64,000 bases of DNA from Marinomonas sp. SBI8L. GTDB taxonomy: Bacteria > Pseudomonadota > Gammaproteobacteria > Pseudomonadales > Marinomonadaceae. The position numbers and the translations under genes were made by a program. Shown here one piece after another: positions 35,883 through 46,404 of this stretch. The notes below the pieces were generated by a model. It had not been told where the DNA came from and made no database searches. It saw nothing but the letters and a program-made list of their open reading frames with translations. How positions within the stretch are numbered: the stretch's first letter is position 1; each line of letters begins with the position of its first letter. Location of the stretch: contig NZ_JSEO01000001.1 of the NCBI RefSeq assembly GCF_001624705.1, forward strand, positions 186,001-250,000, written 5' to 3'.

Positions 35883-36479
35883 CTAATGACTAAGAGTTAG
35901 ACGTTTTATATCGTTAAAAAGCTGATCTGCAAGTTCCTGTAAAACGGCTTGAGTTGTATTAGTTTGGGCGAAAGTTCTAAGTCCATAAATCCCCATAGAA
36001 AGATAACGTGACATGTGGGAAATATCACATTCAGACGATAGTTCCTTAGCTTCAATTGCCATTTCAAATTGATTTTGAAACGCTTTTTGCCAATCATAGA
36101 GGCTATCACTGATGACACTTTTAATTTCCACATCTTGATCGGCAATTTCAGTCAAAGCTCTAGTTAGCAGACAAGCTTTATTACCCTCTTTATCAGCGCA
36201 ATCTAACACTATTGCATCAAGATATTGCTTTAAAGAATCCAATACCGCAACTTCTTGAGAAAAATGCCCTTCAAACTTTAACTCACTATCTTGTTTGTAT
36301 TGAGCTAAAGCAGCTAATAGCAAGCCGCGTTTATTTTCAAAAGCACAGTAGATTGAACCTGGGTGTAGCCCGGTAGATTTCGTTAAATCCTGCATGCTTG
36401 TCTTGCTGTAGCCTTTTTGAACAAAAGTGTTCATTGCAGACCTTAGCACTTGTTCACGATCAAACTTTGCCGGTGGCAT
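35883..36479 (-). CDS. TetR/AcrR-family regulator (NemR-like setting)
   Basis: 198 aa. The helix-turn-helix occupies about residues 10-55 (AMNTFVQKGYSKTSMQDLTK, then GLHPGSIYCAFENKRGLL). The all-alpha ligand domain contains EGNKACLLTRAL, matching the conserved xxCLL segment that carries the redox- or electrophile-sensing Cys in NemR-type regulators. It is divergent from an Old Yellow Enzyme gene, as nemR is linked to nemA, and three 16-bp operators lie between them. It very likely represses both itself and the OYE gene and is released by reactive electrophiles (inference). Confidence 0.9.
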   Translation of the reverse strand: MPPAKFDREQVLRSAMNTFVQKGYSKTSMQDLTKSTGLHPGSIYCAFENKRGLLLAALAQYKQDSELKFEGHFSQEVAVLDSLKQYLDAIVLDCADKEGNKACLLTRALTEIADQDVEIKSVISDSLYDWQKAFQNQFEMAIEAKELSSECDISHMSRYLSMGIYGLRTFAQTNTTQAVLQELADQLFNDIKRLTLSH

Positions 36480-36524
36480 TGAATTAGTCTCACTTATTGA
36501 TTAATTAGAAAATAATACTTCATC

Positions 36525-36591
36525 TTGAATGCTTATTCAAAATAAGTCTTGAATGATCATTCAAACACCTATATCTTGAATAAACATTCAA
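36525..36591. promoter_or_regulatory. Three-site TetR operator array
   Basis: Three copies of a 16-bp palindrome: TTGAATGCTTATTCAA (36525-36540), TTGAATGATCATTCAA (36549-36564, perfectly symmetric) and TTGAATAAACATTCAA (36576-36591). The consensus is TTGAATnnnnATTCAA. Starts are 24 and 27 bases apart. They fill the space between the divergent TetR and OYE genes, so they are the probable binding sites of that TetR protein. Confidence 0.85.
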
Positions 36592-36639
36592 AATATACAC
36601 CTACCCATTTGATTAGTAGGTAAATGATAGGAATAAAAG

Positions 36640-37680
36640 ATGACTGATAATCTATTTCAAAAATATGCGTTAAACGACAGTATCAAATTAAAAAACCGTA
36701 TTCTCATGGCGCCTCTTACCCGCTGCATGGCCGATGATGATTTAGTACCTACTCAACAAATGGCTGATTATTATGCTAGACGCACTGATGCAGGACTAAT
36801 TATCAGTGAAGCGACTATCATTCGCCCTGATGGACAAGGCTACCCTAATACACCAGGACTTTACTCAAGCGCACAAATAGAAGGCTGGAAAAAAGTTACT
36901 CAAGCAGTACATGCAAAAGGTGGCAAAATTTTTGCTCAACTTTGGCACACGGGTAGAGTTGCTCACTCACACTTTTTTGGTACAGACGTACTAGCACCTT
37001 CGGCTATAAAGGTAGAGGGTACTGTACCTAGAATGAGAGAGTTGGTTTATCAAACACCGAAAGCAGCTACTCAGGACGACATCAAGCAACTTGTGAAAGA
37101 TTATGCACAGGCTGCTGCTAATGCTATAGATGCTGGCTTTGATGGTGTTGAAATACATGGTGCGAATGGCTACCTAATCGATCAATTCTTACATTATGCA
37201 AGTAATCAAAGAGGTGACGATTACGGCAAAACACCAGAAAATATGTCTCGCTTTGCATTAGATGTTGTGGATGCAATTACAAATAGGATTGGAAATAACA
37301 AAACGGCTCTAAGACTGAGTCCTGGTGCTTACTTTAATCTAGAGGGTAACCCAAAAGACAAAGAAGTGTTTGATTACTTATTACCTGAGCTTGAAAAACG
37401 TGACTTGGCCTTCTTACACATAGGTATTTTTGATGATGCGATGGAATTTGACTATCTAGGTGGTAGAGCCTCAAGCTATGTCAGAAAGCATTATCATAAA
37501 ACTCTCGTGGGCGTTGGCAGCTTTAGCGCTGAAACAGGTAGCCAAGCTATAGAAGAAAATAGATTTGATCTTTTGGCCATAGGCAGACCCTTTATCGCTA
37601 ACCCTGACTACATAGAGAAAGTAAGTTGTAACAAGACTTTGACTGCATATTCAGATGAAATGCTAGGTGAATTAATCTAA
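36640..37680 (+). CDS. nemA: Old Yellow Enzyme, alkene/N-ethylmaleimide reductase
   Basis: 346 aa, typical OYE length. FMN barrel motifs: RILMAPLTRCMA at the first strand, FAQLWHTGRVAH, and VEIHGANGYLIDQFLHYASN, which holds the substrate-binding His and Asn (HGAN) and, further on, the RGDDYG loop. Such enzymes use NADPH to reduce activated alkenes, maleimides, nitro compounds and enones. An AGGA site precedes the ATG. Control by the divergent TetR through the triple operator is strongly suggested. It is followed by two stem-loops. Confidence 0.93.
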   Translation: MTDNLFQKYALNDSIKLKNRILMAPLTRCMADDDLVPTQQMADYYARRTDAGLIISEATIIRPDGQGYPNTPGLYSSAQIEGWKKVTQAVHAKGGKIFAQLWHTGRVAHSHFFGTDVLAPSAIKVEGTVPRMRELVYQTPKAATQDDIKQLVKDYAQAAANAIDAGFDGVEIHGANGYLIDQFLHYASNQRGDDYGKTPENMSRFALDVVDAITNRIGNNKTALRLSPGAYFNLEGNPKDKEVFDYLLPELEKRDLAFLHIGIFDDAMEFDYLGGRASSYVRKHYHKTLVGVGSFSAETGSQAIEENRFDLLAIGRPFIANPDYIEKVSCNKTLTAYSDEMLGELI

Positions 37681-37691
37681 ATAAACATATT

Positions 37692-37735
37692 CTTACTGAA
37701 ATAATTACACTATCTAAAATACTTATTTCAGTAAG
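37692..37735 (+). terminator. Perfect 13-bp stem-loop after the OYE gene
   Basis: CTTACTGAAATAA pairs exactly with TTATTTCAGTAAG across an 18-base loop, 12 bases after the stop. No T-run follows; the next hairpin has one. Confidence 0.5.
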
Positions 37736-37747
37736 GCCTGTTATAAC

Positions 37748-37815
37748 AAAAAAGCCTAATACGTAATAGAAGCACTATCAACTAACATTTTGTTACATAG
37801 ATTTTAGGCTTTTTT
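37748..37815 (+). terminator. Long-loop terminator
   Basis: AAAAAAGCCTAA (37748-37759) pairs with TTAGGCTTTTTT (37804-37815) around a 44-base loop. The T-run makes it a plausible terminator on the plus strand, and the A-run gives the same on the minus strand. Confidence 0.6.
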
Positions 37816-37997
37816 CCTACAAATGATTGGTTTAAATCTATTAACTCGCTATTTTTTACCCTTTTTCACATTAATTTAATTCAACCTGCTTACAAAACGA
37901 TCTAAGATCCACTAGAATAAAATTGTATTTTTATTCAATAGTTTGGTTGCTCTAATAGAAGTAACTTTGAACTTAAATGTTTATAGAAGGATATCTT

Positions 37998-38348
37998 ATG
38001 AAAACTCTTGCTTTCGCTTTATTTGCGACATTGGCAGCAAGCCAAACTTTTGCTGCAGGTGAATCTGCAGGTGCAGCATCAGGATCAGGTTCAGCAGCAT
38101 CTGGCACTGCAGCTAGCTCTGGTGCAGCAGGTTCTGGTGCAGCAGCAGGTTCTGGTGCAGCAGCAGGTGCTGGTGGTGCAGCAGCTGGTGGTGCAGCAGC
38201 TGGTGGTGCTGTAGCAGCTGGTGGTACGGTAGCAGCTAGCGCAGCGGCTATTGGTACTGTAGGTACTGTGGCAGCATCTGTTGCGGCTATTTCAATTGCA
38301 GCTGGCATAAGTGATTCTAATTCCAGCAGCACAACTACGACTAATTAA
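37998..38348 (+). CDS. yjbE: YjbE-type secreted Ala/Gly-rich protein of the exopolysaccharide operon
   Basis: 116 aa from ATG 37998, chosen because AAGGA lies just before it and the signal peptide (MKTLAFALFATLAASQTFAA) begins here; an in-frame ATG at 37977 would add seven residues before it. The mature part is nearly all Ala, Gly and Ser in short repeats (GAAAGSGAAAG, GGAAAGG), then a hydrophobic Ala/Val/Ile stretch and a Ser/Thr-rich end (SSSTTTTN), closely like E. coli YjbE, which also ends in a Thr run. It is a small exported protein of unknown action, first in a yjbEFGH operon. A strong terminator follows it directly. Confidence 0.85.
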   Translation: MKTLAFALFATLAASQTFAAGESAGAASGSGSAASGTAASSGAAGSGAAAGSGAAAGAGGAAAGGAAAGGAVAAGGTVAASAAAIGTVGTVAASVAAISIAAGISDSNSSSTTTTN

Positions 38349-38358
38349 GCTTTTTTGC

Positions 38359-38390
38359 AAAAAAAGCCAGCTTTATGCTGGCTTTTTTTT
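38359..38390 (+). terminator. Terminator or attenuator between yjbE and yjbF
   Basis: A 13-bp stem (AAAAAAAGCCAGC / GCTGGCTTTTTTT) with a 5-base loop and an eight-T tail, ten bases after the yjbE stop. Being inside the operon, it should leave yjbE expressed more than yjbFGH. Confidence 0.9.
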
Positions 38391-38425
38391 GTTCTTTTTA
38401 CCATTAACTTTTAAAGCGAAAATCA

Positions 38426-39100
38426 ATGGGTTTAAACACTAGATTCAAAATTACAACAACTTTTTTAATCTGTTTATTGTTATCTGCTTGCTCTCAAAAG
38501 TTTAGTGACATATCAAGTACTGTCAATGCCTCAGTTAATAGCCTAACAGATGTAACACTCAGTGATGATGAACTTAAAAAACTCCCATATGATAGCGCCT
38601 ATGTCAGCTTGAATGGCAATCGAAGAATACTTATGGTGTTAGCATTAATTGAAGAAAATAATTTAAATAACTATCAAAGATTAAAATGGGTATCTGCTGA
38701 CAACTTTATGATAATTACCGAAAATGGCAGGATAGTTAAAACTTTAGGTTTTAGTAATAACCTTATGGTAATAACATCTGAAAATAGTTTGAATTTACCT
38801 GCCCCTTCAATTCAATCTAATAAATGGATAGCATATTATGATTGGATGCCCTCTCATCGATATCAATTTACAGCTGAAATTAATTCAAGCTTAAACAAGC
38901 AACAAACTATTGGCCTGTCCTCATGGTCATTAGATACTCAACACGTTGAAGAAAAGATTAATTTTTCAGAGCTTAAGTTTAATTTCACAAATCATTATTG
39001 GTTGAATCAAAACGGAAAAGTGGTTAAGACTATTCAATATATTGGTCCTAACATGGATAAAATAGAAATGAGTTTTGTTAAAGATTTTTTACCTCAATAA
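38426..39100 (+). CDS. yjbF: YjbF/GfcB-type lipoprotein
   Basis: 224 aa, matching E. coli YjbF (212 aa) in size and place. The lipoprotein signal ends in LLLSACSQ with the lipidated Cys near residue 22. The mature part (YDSAYVSLNGNRRILMVLAL, then LKWVSADNFMIITENGRIVKTLG in part) matches the GfcB/YjbF family of outer-membrane-associated lipoproteins needed for extracellular polysaccharide. The ribosome site is weak. The next gene starts 23 bases downstream. Confidence 0.88.
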   Translation: MGLNTRFKITTTFLICLLLSACSQKFSDISSTVNASVNSLTDVTLSDDELKKLPYDSAYVSLNGNRRILMVLALIEENNLNNYQRLKWVSADNFMIITENGRIVKTLGFSNNLMVITSENSLNLPAPSIQSNKWIAYYDWMPSHRYQFTAEINSSLNKQQTIGLSSWSLDTQHVEEKINFSELKFNFTNHYWLNQNGKVVKTIQYIGPNMDKIEMSFVKDFLPQ

Positions 39101-39123
39101 ATTTACCTAAAAAGTAACTATTT

Positions 39124-39876
39124 ATGCTATTTAAAATGAATCACATCAGCTACCTCTTATTCCTTTTATTGCTTTTTACTTCATTATCAGCAACAGCCAA
39201 CAAAAATAAGACTCTAGAAGTTGTAATACCTCAACAAAAAATTAATTTAAGTTATCAGGTTGCGCCTAGACTTTCTCAATTATTAATTGATGCAAAAAAA
39301 AACACTGATTATTCAGCCTACACATTAGGCTCTGCTTTGATCAAGAAAAACAGTTATGAAAACATTACAATACAAAACAACAAAATTGAACTGATAGAAA
39401 GCTTAGAAACAATTAACCATACTAGTGCTTTTCACTTACGTACACTGATAGAAGGCCTCAATTTCTTTCAGCAGGAGAAGCTATCTCTTGATCTAGAGAA
39501 AGTACAACTTGATAGTAGAATTAATCCTATCATCTCAGGAAACTATCAGCTTTATTTACCCAAGAGACCTGACTTTCTTATTTTAATTGACCCAAATCAC
39601 TCAGAAAAAATCATAAAACTGAAACTCAAACCTGGCTACAACCTGTCTAAATACTTAAATGAGTTTTATAAAAATACAGATATCGTCACAGATAACATTA
39701 GAATTATTCAAGCAGATAAAGAAGTCATTACACCTAAAATAGACTATTGGAGTAACAGTAAATATTACTTATCACCAGGCGCTATCATTTATATAGGTTT
39801 AAATGAAGATATAGAAAATGCAGAGATAACTAATCAAAGCTTCTTAAAACTACTACAACATCACGTGGTTTATTAA
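39124..39876 (+). CDS. yjbG: YjbG/GfcC-type periplasmic protein
   Basis: 250 aa, the same length class as E. coli YjbG (245 aa). A Sec signal peptide (about residues 1-26, ending SATANK) is followed by a periplasmic domain of the capsule-biosynthesis GfcC type; YLPKRPDFLILI and the C-terminal SPGAIIYIGLNED are recognisable features. Its stop overlaps the yjbH start by one base (TAATG), so the two are translationally coupled. It probably works in polysaccharide export with YjbF and YjbH. Confidence 0.85.
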   Translation: MLFKMNHISYLLFLLLLFTSLSATANKNKTLEVVIPQQKINLSYQVAPRLSQLLIDAKKNTDYSAYTLGSALIKKNSYENITIQNNKIELIESLETINHTSAFHLRTLIEGLNFFQQEKLSLDLEKVQLDSRINPIISGNYQLYLPKRPDFLILIDPNHSEKIIKLKLKPGYNLSKYLNEFYKNTDIVTDNIRIIQADKEVITPKIDYWSNSKYYLSPGAIIYIGLNEDIENAEITNQSFLKLLQHHVVY

Positions 39877-42092
39877 TGCCCAAATATTACCTTACTCCCT
39901 TAACAATTTTACTCTTTGGTCCAAATGTTCTTGCATCAGAGAATGAAGTAATTTTTCCATTTGAGCTCCACAAACTTAAAGTTTCTCAAATGGATTTTGG
40001 TGGCGTTGGATTAATGCAAATGCCAACCGGCAGAATGGCAGAAGAAGGTGAGTTTTCATTTAACTACACACAAAACTCTGAATATGAGTTTTACTCCTTC
40101 TCATTACAACTTATGCCTTGGTTTGAAAGCACCATTCGTTATACGGAAGTACAAGATATTCTCTATAGCGATGATGAAGGTTTTAGTGGAGACACTAAGT
40201 ATGCTGATAAAGGGATTGATGCCAAAATAAGATTATTTAAAGAAACTAACTGGCTTCCTGAAACATCAATTGGCTTAAGGGACATTGGTGGAACAGGCTT
40301 ATTTGATGGTGAATTTATTGCTGCAACCAAACATCTTTCAACAGATAATTATGGACAATTTGATTTCACAATAGGCTTAGGTTGGGGCTATCTAGGACAA
40401 AGCGGTAATATTTCCAACCCGCTATGTAGCTATAGTAATAGCTACTGTAATCGTGATTCAAGCTTTTCTGATAATGGCGGCACTATTGATTCACAAAGGT
40501 GGTTTAAAGGTAATGCCTCTCTTTTTGGTGGGATTGAATATCAAACACTTTACGCTCCTCTTAGACTAAAGCTTGAATACGATGGCAATGACTATAGTCA
40601 AGATGCCCCAGTCACACGCGGCAATATATCAATGGTTCAAGATAGCCCTTGGAACTTTGGCGTTGTATATGGCCTCAGTGATTATGCAGATGCTCGTTTT
40701 AGTTATGAAAGAGGTAATACTGTTACTTTAGGTATTAGCCTGTCTACAAATTTCAATGAAAACAAACAGTTATTTAAAAATAAATCCTTTTCACAAGACC
40801 TACAAACTCCTAACTTAAATCATACACAAAATAGTATTGATACAGATCAAATAGATTGGAAAGCCATAGATAGTCAATTATCAACTATTGCAGGTTACAA
40901 CGAAAACGAATTCTATTTAGAAGACACCAAACTTACCTTAGTCGCTGAGCAGAAAAAATATAGAAATAGGTACCTAGCTCAAGATAAAGCAGCGTCAATA
41001 TTATCTAATGAACTTCCTGAAAAAATAAAAGACTACTCCATTGTCGAGAAGAATAAAAATATACCCGTCAAAAGTAGCTTAGTATCACGTGATAAACATG
41101 CTGACTTTGCTGAAGTGAACTATATCAACCCAAAAATTCAAGATGCTATAACAGAGTTTAAAACGATTAAATTGCCAAGCTCTAAGTTAAGCTATGGAAG
41201 CGATGAAAACTTTAAATATGGCTTTGCTCCCGGACTGACCCAAACCTTAGGCAGTGCTGAGGACTTCTACTTATACAGTATAGGAATAAAACTAGATTCT
41301 TCGTATTGGCTATCACCTAGCTGGCAACTTGAGTCAAGTTTTTACCTCAATCTATTAGATAATTACGACAAATTTAACTATACAGTTCCAGATGATAATA
41401 CCTCTAATCCTAGAGTGAGGACGCTAGCGCGAGAGTATATTCATGAAAATCAAGCCTATATAAACAGCTTACAACTGAGTAATTTCCAAAAATATAGTCA
41501 AGATTGGTACCAACAGTTTTACTTTGGCTATTTAGAACAAATGTTTGCAGGTGTCGGCAGTGAAGTTTTATACCGTCAAAAAGGTGCTAACTGGGCTCTT
41601 GGATTAGATTGGAACCTTGTATCCCAGAGAGAGCCCGATTCTTGGTTAGGAACTTTCAATAGCCCTTGGGAGTATAGCAGTACAGAAGAAGTGCTCTCAC
41701 AAGGAACAACGGGTCATGCATCTATTTACTACAGACCAGAGTGGGGTTTTCTACAAGATACCTTGTTCCAACTGGATTATGGTAAATTCTTAGCAGGTGA
41801 TATTGGTTTTCAACTGGACTTTTCCAAGCAGTTCAACAGTGGCATTATCGTTGGAGCTTATGCGAGCAAAACGGATATGTCTGCTGAAGAGTTTGGAGAG
41901 GGTAGCTTCACCAAAGGATTCTACTTCACAGTACCTTTTGATATTTTAACGATCAAGCCTAACTCAAGTAGAGCTAACTTCAATTGGCAGCCTCTAACAA
42001 GAGACGGAGGCCAAAAGCTTAATAAGAAGAATGATCTTTACCAAATAACTGATCAACTTAACCCTTGGTACCAAAGACCTGTGAAAGAATAG
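39876..42092 (+). CDS. yjbH: YjbH/GfcD-type outer-membrane protein
   Basis: 738 aa (E. coli YjbH about 698). A signal peptide (ending NVLASEN) is followed by a large domain rich in alternating aromatic and polar residues, typical of an outer-membrane beta-barrel. MDFGGVGLMQMPTGRMAEEG near the N-terminus is a hallmark of the YjbH family, and FKATIRYTE-like segments and the late DYGKFLAGDIGFQLDFSKQF fit beta strands. It is thought to form the outer-membrane route for the exopolysaccharide. Last gene of the operon. Confidence 0.9.
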   Translation: MPKYYLTPLTILLFGPNVLASENEVIFPFELHKLKVSQMDFGGVGLMQMPTGRMAEEGEFSFNYTQNSEYEFYSFSLQLMPWFESTIRYTEVQDILYSDDEGFSGDTKYADKGIDAKIRLFKETNWLPETSIGLRDIGGTGLFDGEFIAATKHLSTDNYGQFDFTIGLGWGYLGQSGNISNPLCSYSNSYCNRDSSFSDNGGTIDSQRWFKGNASLFGGIEYQTLYAPLRLKLEYDGNDYSQDAPVTRGNISMVQDSPWNFGVVYGLSDYADARFSYERGNTVTLGISLSTNFNENKQLFKNKSFSQDLQTPNLNHTQNSIDTDQIDWKAIDSQLSTIAGYNENEFYLEDTKLTLVAEQKKYRNRYLAQDKAASILSNELPEKIKDYSIVEKNKNIPVKSSLVSRDKHADFAEVNYINPKIQDAITEFKTIKLPSSKLSYGSDENFKYGFAPGLTQTLGSAEDFYLYSIGIKLDSSYWLSPSWQLESSFYLNLLDNYDKFNYTVPDDNTSNPRVRTLAREYIHENQAYINSLQLSNFQKYSQDWYQQFYFGYLEQMFAGVGSEVLYRQKGANWALGLDWNLVSQREPDSWLGTFNSPWEYSSTEEVLSQGTTGHASIYYRPEWGFLQDTLFQLDYGKFLAGDIGFQLDFSKQFNSGIIVGAYASKTDMSAEEFGEGSFTKGFYFTVPFDILTIKPNSSRANFNWQPLTRDGGQKLNKKNDLYQITDQLNPWYQRPVKE

Positions 42093-42114
42093 CTTTCGCC
42101 AATTACAGAAAAGT

Positions 42115-42156
42115 AAAAAATAAGGGCAAGAGTATTTTTAATTACTCTTGCCCTTA
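42115..42156 (-). terminator. Terminator of the acetyltransferase gene
   Basis: A perfect 14-bp stem (TAAGGGCAAGAGTA / TACTCTTGCCCTTA) with an 8-base loop. The A-run at 42115-42120 becomes a T-run on the minus strand, so it ends the minus-strand gene; it may also serve yjbH. Confidence 0.77.
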
Positions 42157-42215
42157 CTCTATAAATTGGCCCTGACCTATCTTGATTTATCACACCCAAT
42201 AAATTTATTTAGCCT

Positions 42216-42764
42216 TTACTTTTGATTAACTTCAGCTTTACGCTTTAATAACTCAAGTAATTCATCCGTACTTGGCCAAACATAAACAAACTCCTCTACC
42301 TTATTACCACAAGGAGAATTCCATACATTGGTTTCGGTTCGTTTACCTTCTAATTTTTCATAAAAGTTAATAGCATTTTTATTTTTTGCTAACACCTCTA
42401 AATACAAACTAACCCCCTCTAGATCACCCAAACTTGATAAAGCCCTATCAATAAGTTGCCTTCCTAAACCTTTGCCTTTATGACTTGAATCAATATGTAG
42501 GTTATCCAACAAAATTGTTTCTGCACCGGACTCTTTCATTAAACAGATAAAACCAAGCAATTTACTAGCCTCTTCAACAAGTAAAACCGTTTGATTCTCA
42601 TTTTTGTTAGTTAATCTTTTACACCAAACATCTAGCCTATCTTGTAATACGTTTCCCTCTAGGTATTTATCAGACAAAATACCGATATAAGTTTCTTGCC
42701 AACTTTTAGCATGTAGATTTGCAATTGCATCAAGGTCTCCCAAACTTGCTTGTCGATACTCCAC
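42216..42764 (-). CDS. GNAT family N-acetyltransferase
   Basis: 182 aa. The acetyl-CoA-binding motif A is clear: SSHKGKGLGRQLIDRAL (R/QxxGxG/A type), preceded by the strand LLDNLHIDS and followed by SLYLEVLAKNKNAINFYEKL, typical motif B. The acceptor substrate cannot be deduced. It is a single gene with its own terminator, between the yjb operon and the fatty-acid genes. Confidence 0.9.
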   Translation of the reverse strand: MEYRQASLGDLDAIANLHAKSWQETYIGILSDKYLEGNVLQDRLDVWCKRLTNKNENQTVLLVEEASKLLGFICLMKESGAETILLDNLHIDSSHKGKGLGRQLIDRALSSLGDLEGVSLYLEVLAKNKNAINFYEKLEGKRTETNVWNSPCGNKVEEFVYVWPSTDELLELLKRKAEVNQK

Positions 42765-42832
42765 ACTACAACTCCTTTTTGAAAGTTAAACTTTTAGCTC
42801 AAATAAATAAATTATAAGCACTTTTTCTAAGC

Positions 42833-42858
42833 AAAAAAAAGCCCCTCAAAGAGGGGCT
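42833..42858 (-). terminator. Terminator of the fadBA operon
   Basis: An 8-bp GC-rich stem (AGCCCCTC / GAGGGGCT) with a 3-base loop. On the minus strand it is followed by eight T residues. It lies 62 bases after the fadA stop. Confidence 0.88.
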
Positions 42859-42920
42859 AAAAGACAGAGATGGACTTTCAATAACATTGAATTTGGGCGC
42901 GGGGGTGCACCCTTTTTCAA

Positions 42921-44099
<1,179 letters not shown>

Positions 44100-44124
44100 T
44101 TATCTCCTAATCTCGACCTATGAA

Positions 44125-46284
44125 TTACTTAGCGGCATTGCCGTAGTAAGTTTCGTTATTGGCTGCCATAGCACGCATTTGCTCTGTTGGGTGGTAAAGT
44201 TTACCCAAGTGTCTGAACTTATCAGCTAACTCACAGAATGCTGCTAGACCCATTTGGTCAAGATAGTGTATTGCGCCACCTAGGTATGGAGGGAAACCGA
44301 TACCATAGATAAGACCCATATCAGCTTCAGCTGGTGAAGCAACAATATTCTCTTCAAGGCAGCGAACAGTTTCAATACATAGCGGAATCATCATACGAGC
44401 AATGATGTCTTCTTCTGTTAACTCTGTTTGAGACTCAACAGTCGGCGCTAGAAGCTCAACGATTTCTTCATTGTAAATTTTCTTCGGTTTACCCTTACGA
44501 TCATTTTCGTAAGTGTAGAAGCCTTTTTGATTCTTCTGACCAAAACGCTCAAGTTCAAACAAGCGATCAATGACACTCACACCTTCATGCTGCATACGAT
44601 CAGGGAAACCTTGTGCCATCACCTCATCTGCATGGTATGCCGTATCAATACCGACTACATCCATCAAATAAGCAGGGCCCATTGGCCAACCAAATTTTTC
44701 CATCACTTTATCCACTTGACGGAAATCTGCGCCCTCTTTCATCATGGCAGCAAAACCACCAAAATAAGGGAATAGAACACGGTTAACTAAAAAGCCTGGG
44801 CAGTCATTCACAACAATTGGTGTTTTACCCATTGCTTGTGCATAAGCTACAGTTTTCGCAACAGCGGCTTCACTAGATTTTTCACCACGGATAACTTCAA
44901 CTAAAGGCATTTTATGCACAGGGTTAAAGAAGTGCATACCAACAAAGTTTTCAGGGCGTTTAAGTGCAGTCGCAAGCTCAGTAATCGAAATTGTCGAAGT
45001 GTTAGAGGTCAAAATAGCATCACCAGCAATATGGCCTTCAGTCTCCGCCAATACTGACTTTTTAACATTCACATTTTCAACAACCGCTTCAACAACTAGG
45101 TCAACATTTTCAAATTCGCCATAGGTCAAAGCAGGTACAATTTTGCTTAGAGATTTCATCGCTTTATCAGCAGTTAAACGACCACGTGAAACCTGTCCAT
45201 TTAACAGCTTAGTAGCTTCATTCAGGCCAAGATCAATCGCTTCTGTGCGAATGTCTTTCATAATAATAGGAGTGCCTTTAGAAGCAGACTGGTAAGCAAC
45301 ACCACCACCCATTATACCGGCACCTAATACAGCGGCTTGTTTGACAGGTGTCGCATCTTTAATTAGAGCGCCAGATGTTTTCTTGATTTGCTGATCACTT
45401 AAGAAAAGGTTAACAAGAGATTTAGCAACTGGCGTTTTCGCCATTTTGATAAAACCAGTAATTTCAGTTTCACAAGCTTTTTCAAAAGCTTGACCGATAT
45501 TTTTTTCTACTGATTTAATCGCAGCCATAGGCGCTGGGTAATGTTTGCCAGCTTTAGCACCAACAACACCTCGAACTGATTCAAAAATCATCATTTTCTC
45601 AATAGCAGAGAAAACCATAGGTGCCGTTTCTTCTTCGCGACGAGCCATATAGTCAAGCTTACCAGAAGCAGCTTGCTCAACTAAGTGAAGCGCAGACTCT
45701 AACACTTTTTCTGTCTTAACAACTGCATCTACGGCGCCATCTTTTAAAGCAACATTGGCACGTTTTTGACCTGCTCCACAAATCCATTCACAAGCATTAT
45801 CAACACCGATAATACGAGGTAAACGAACTGTACCGCCCCAACCTGGATAAATACCTAATTGTGTTTCAGGTAAACCAACTTTAGTTGAATCTGCCATGAC
45901 ACGGTAATCACAGGCCAAACAAAGCTCAAAACCACCACCTAGAGCAACACCGTTAATTGCCGCAACAGTTGGACATGGAAGAGCAGCAATATCATTGAAG
46001 ATTTTATGGGCTGCACGCAGTTTTTCAGCCAATAGCTCGTCTTCTAATTCAAACCAAGTCGAAAACTCAGTAATGTCCGCACCAACAACGAAAACATCTT
46101 TCGCACTAGCAAAAACAACACCTTTCAAACCAGGTTGTACTTTCAATGCAGAAACGGCTTCGCCTAATTCTTGCAAAGTTAAGCTATTAAATTTATTTAC
46201 TGATTCACCCTGTAAATCAAGAGTGACGATGGCAATCCCAGGTGACTTTTCAGCTACCTTTATTGCTTGTCCTTCAAAAATCAT
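44125..46284 (-). CDS. fadB: Fatty oxidation complex alpha subunit FadB
   Basis: 719 aa from ATG 46284, chosen because GGAG lies just upstream and MIFEGQAI aligns with the E. coli start; a Met four residues earlier (46296) is inside that ribosome site. The N-terminal enoyl-CoA hydratase/isomerase domain holds [15 protein letters not shown] and [14 protein letters not shown] with its catalytic Glu residues. A 3-hydroxyacyl-CoA dehydrogenase domain follows from about residue 310 (NAD loop [15 protein letters not shown], catalytic [14 protein letters not shown]). It hydrates and oxidises enoyl-CoA with FadA. The fadBA order is as in other gammaproteobacteria. Confidence 0.97.
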   Translation of the reverse strand: MIFEGQAIKVAEKSPGIAIVTLDLQGESVNKFNSLTLQELGEAVSALKVQPGLKGVVFASAKDVFVVGADITEFSTWFELEDELLAEKLRAAHKIFNDIAALPCPTVAAINGVALGGGFELCLACDYRVMADSTKVGLPETQLGIYPGWGGTVRLPRIIGVDNACEWICGAGQKRANVALKDGAVDAVVKTEKVLESALHLVEQAASGKLDYMARREEETAPMVFSAIEKMMIFESVRGVVGAKAGKHYPAPMAAIKSVEKNIGQAFEKACETEITGFIKMAKTPVAKSLVNLFLSDQQIKKTSGALIKDATPVKQAAVLGAGIMGGGVAYQSASKGTPIIMKDIRTEAIDLGLNEATKLLNGQVSRGRLTADKAMKSLSKIVPALTYGEFENVDLVVEAVVENVNVKKSVLAETEGHIAGDAILTSNTSTISITELATALKRPENFVGMHFFNPVHKMPLVEVIRGEKSSEAAVAKTVAYAQAMGKTPIVVNDCPGFLVNRVLFPYFGGFAAMMKEGADFRQVDKVMEKFGWPMGPAYLMDVVGIDTAYHADEVMAQGFPDRMQHEGVSVIDRLFELERFGQKNQKGFYTYENDRKGKPKKIYNEEIVELLAPTVESQTELTEEDIIARMMIPLCIETVRCLEENIVASPAEADMGLIYGIGFPPYLGGAIHYLDQMGLAAFCELADKFRHLGKLYHPTEQMRAMAANNETYYGNAAK

Positions 46285-46404
46285 GCTGATCTCCAATTTT
46301 TCTTATTTTGACCTTTCCTTGGATTCATTTAAAAATGAGCCTAAGGCAAGGCAGCATTCACTGCCTATTTAAAAGTTAATAATATCGAGCAAATACTCAA
46401 TCGC

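Larger units (their letters stand above)
37681..37997. other. Intergenic region with two stem-loops
   Basis: 317 bases between the OYE gene and yjbE. It holds a perfect 13-bp inverted repeat (37692-37704 with 37723-37735) and a 12-bp terminator-type repeat with a long loop (37748-37815), then an AT-rich stretch that should contain the yjb promoter. No gene seen. Confidence 0.6.

Noticed and set aside
37973-38332. 119-aa minus-strand frame opposite yjbE
   Set aside because: A mirror of the GC-rich Ala/Gly repeats in yjbE; the plus-strand gene has a signal peptide and ribosome site.
42903-42912. GGGTGCACCC palindrome downstream of fadA
   Set aside because: Only 10 bases, GC-rich and downstream of the gene; likely chance or part of the 3' region.
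46349-46366. AGGCAG / CTGCCT hairpin between etfA and fadB
   Set aside because: Short stem and no adjacent T-run; not strong enough to call a terminator.
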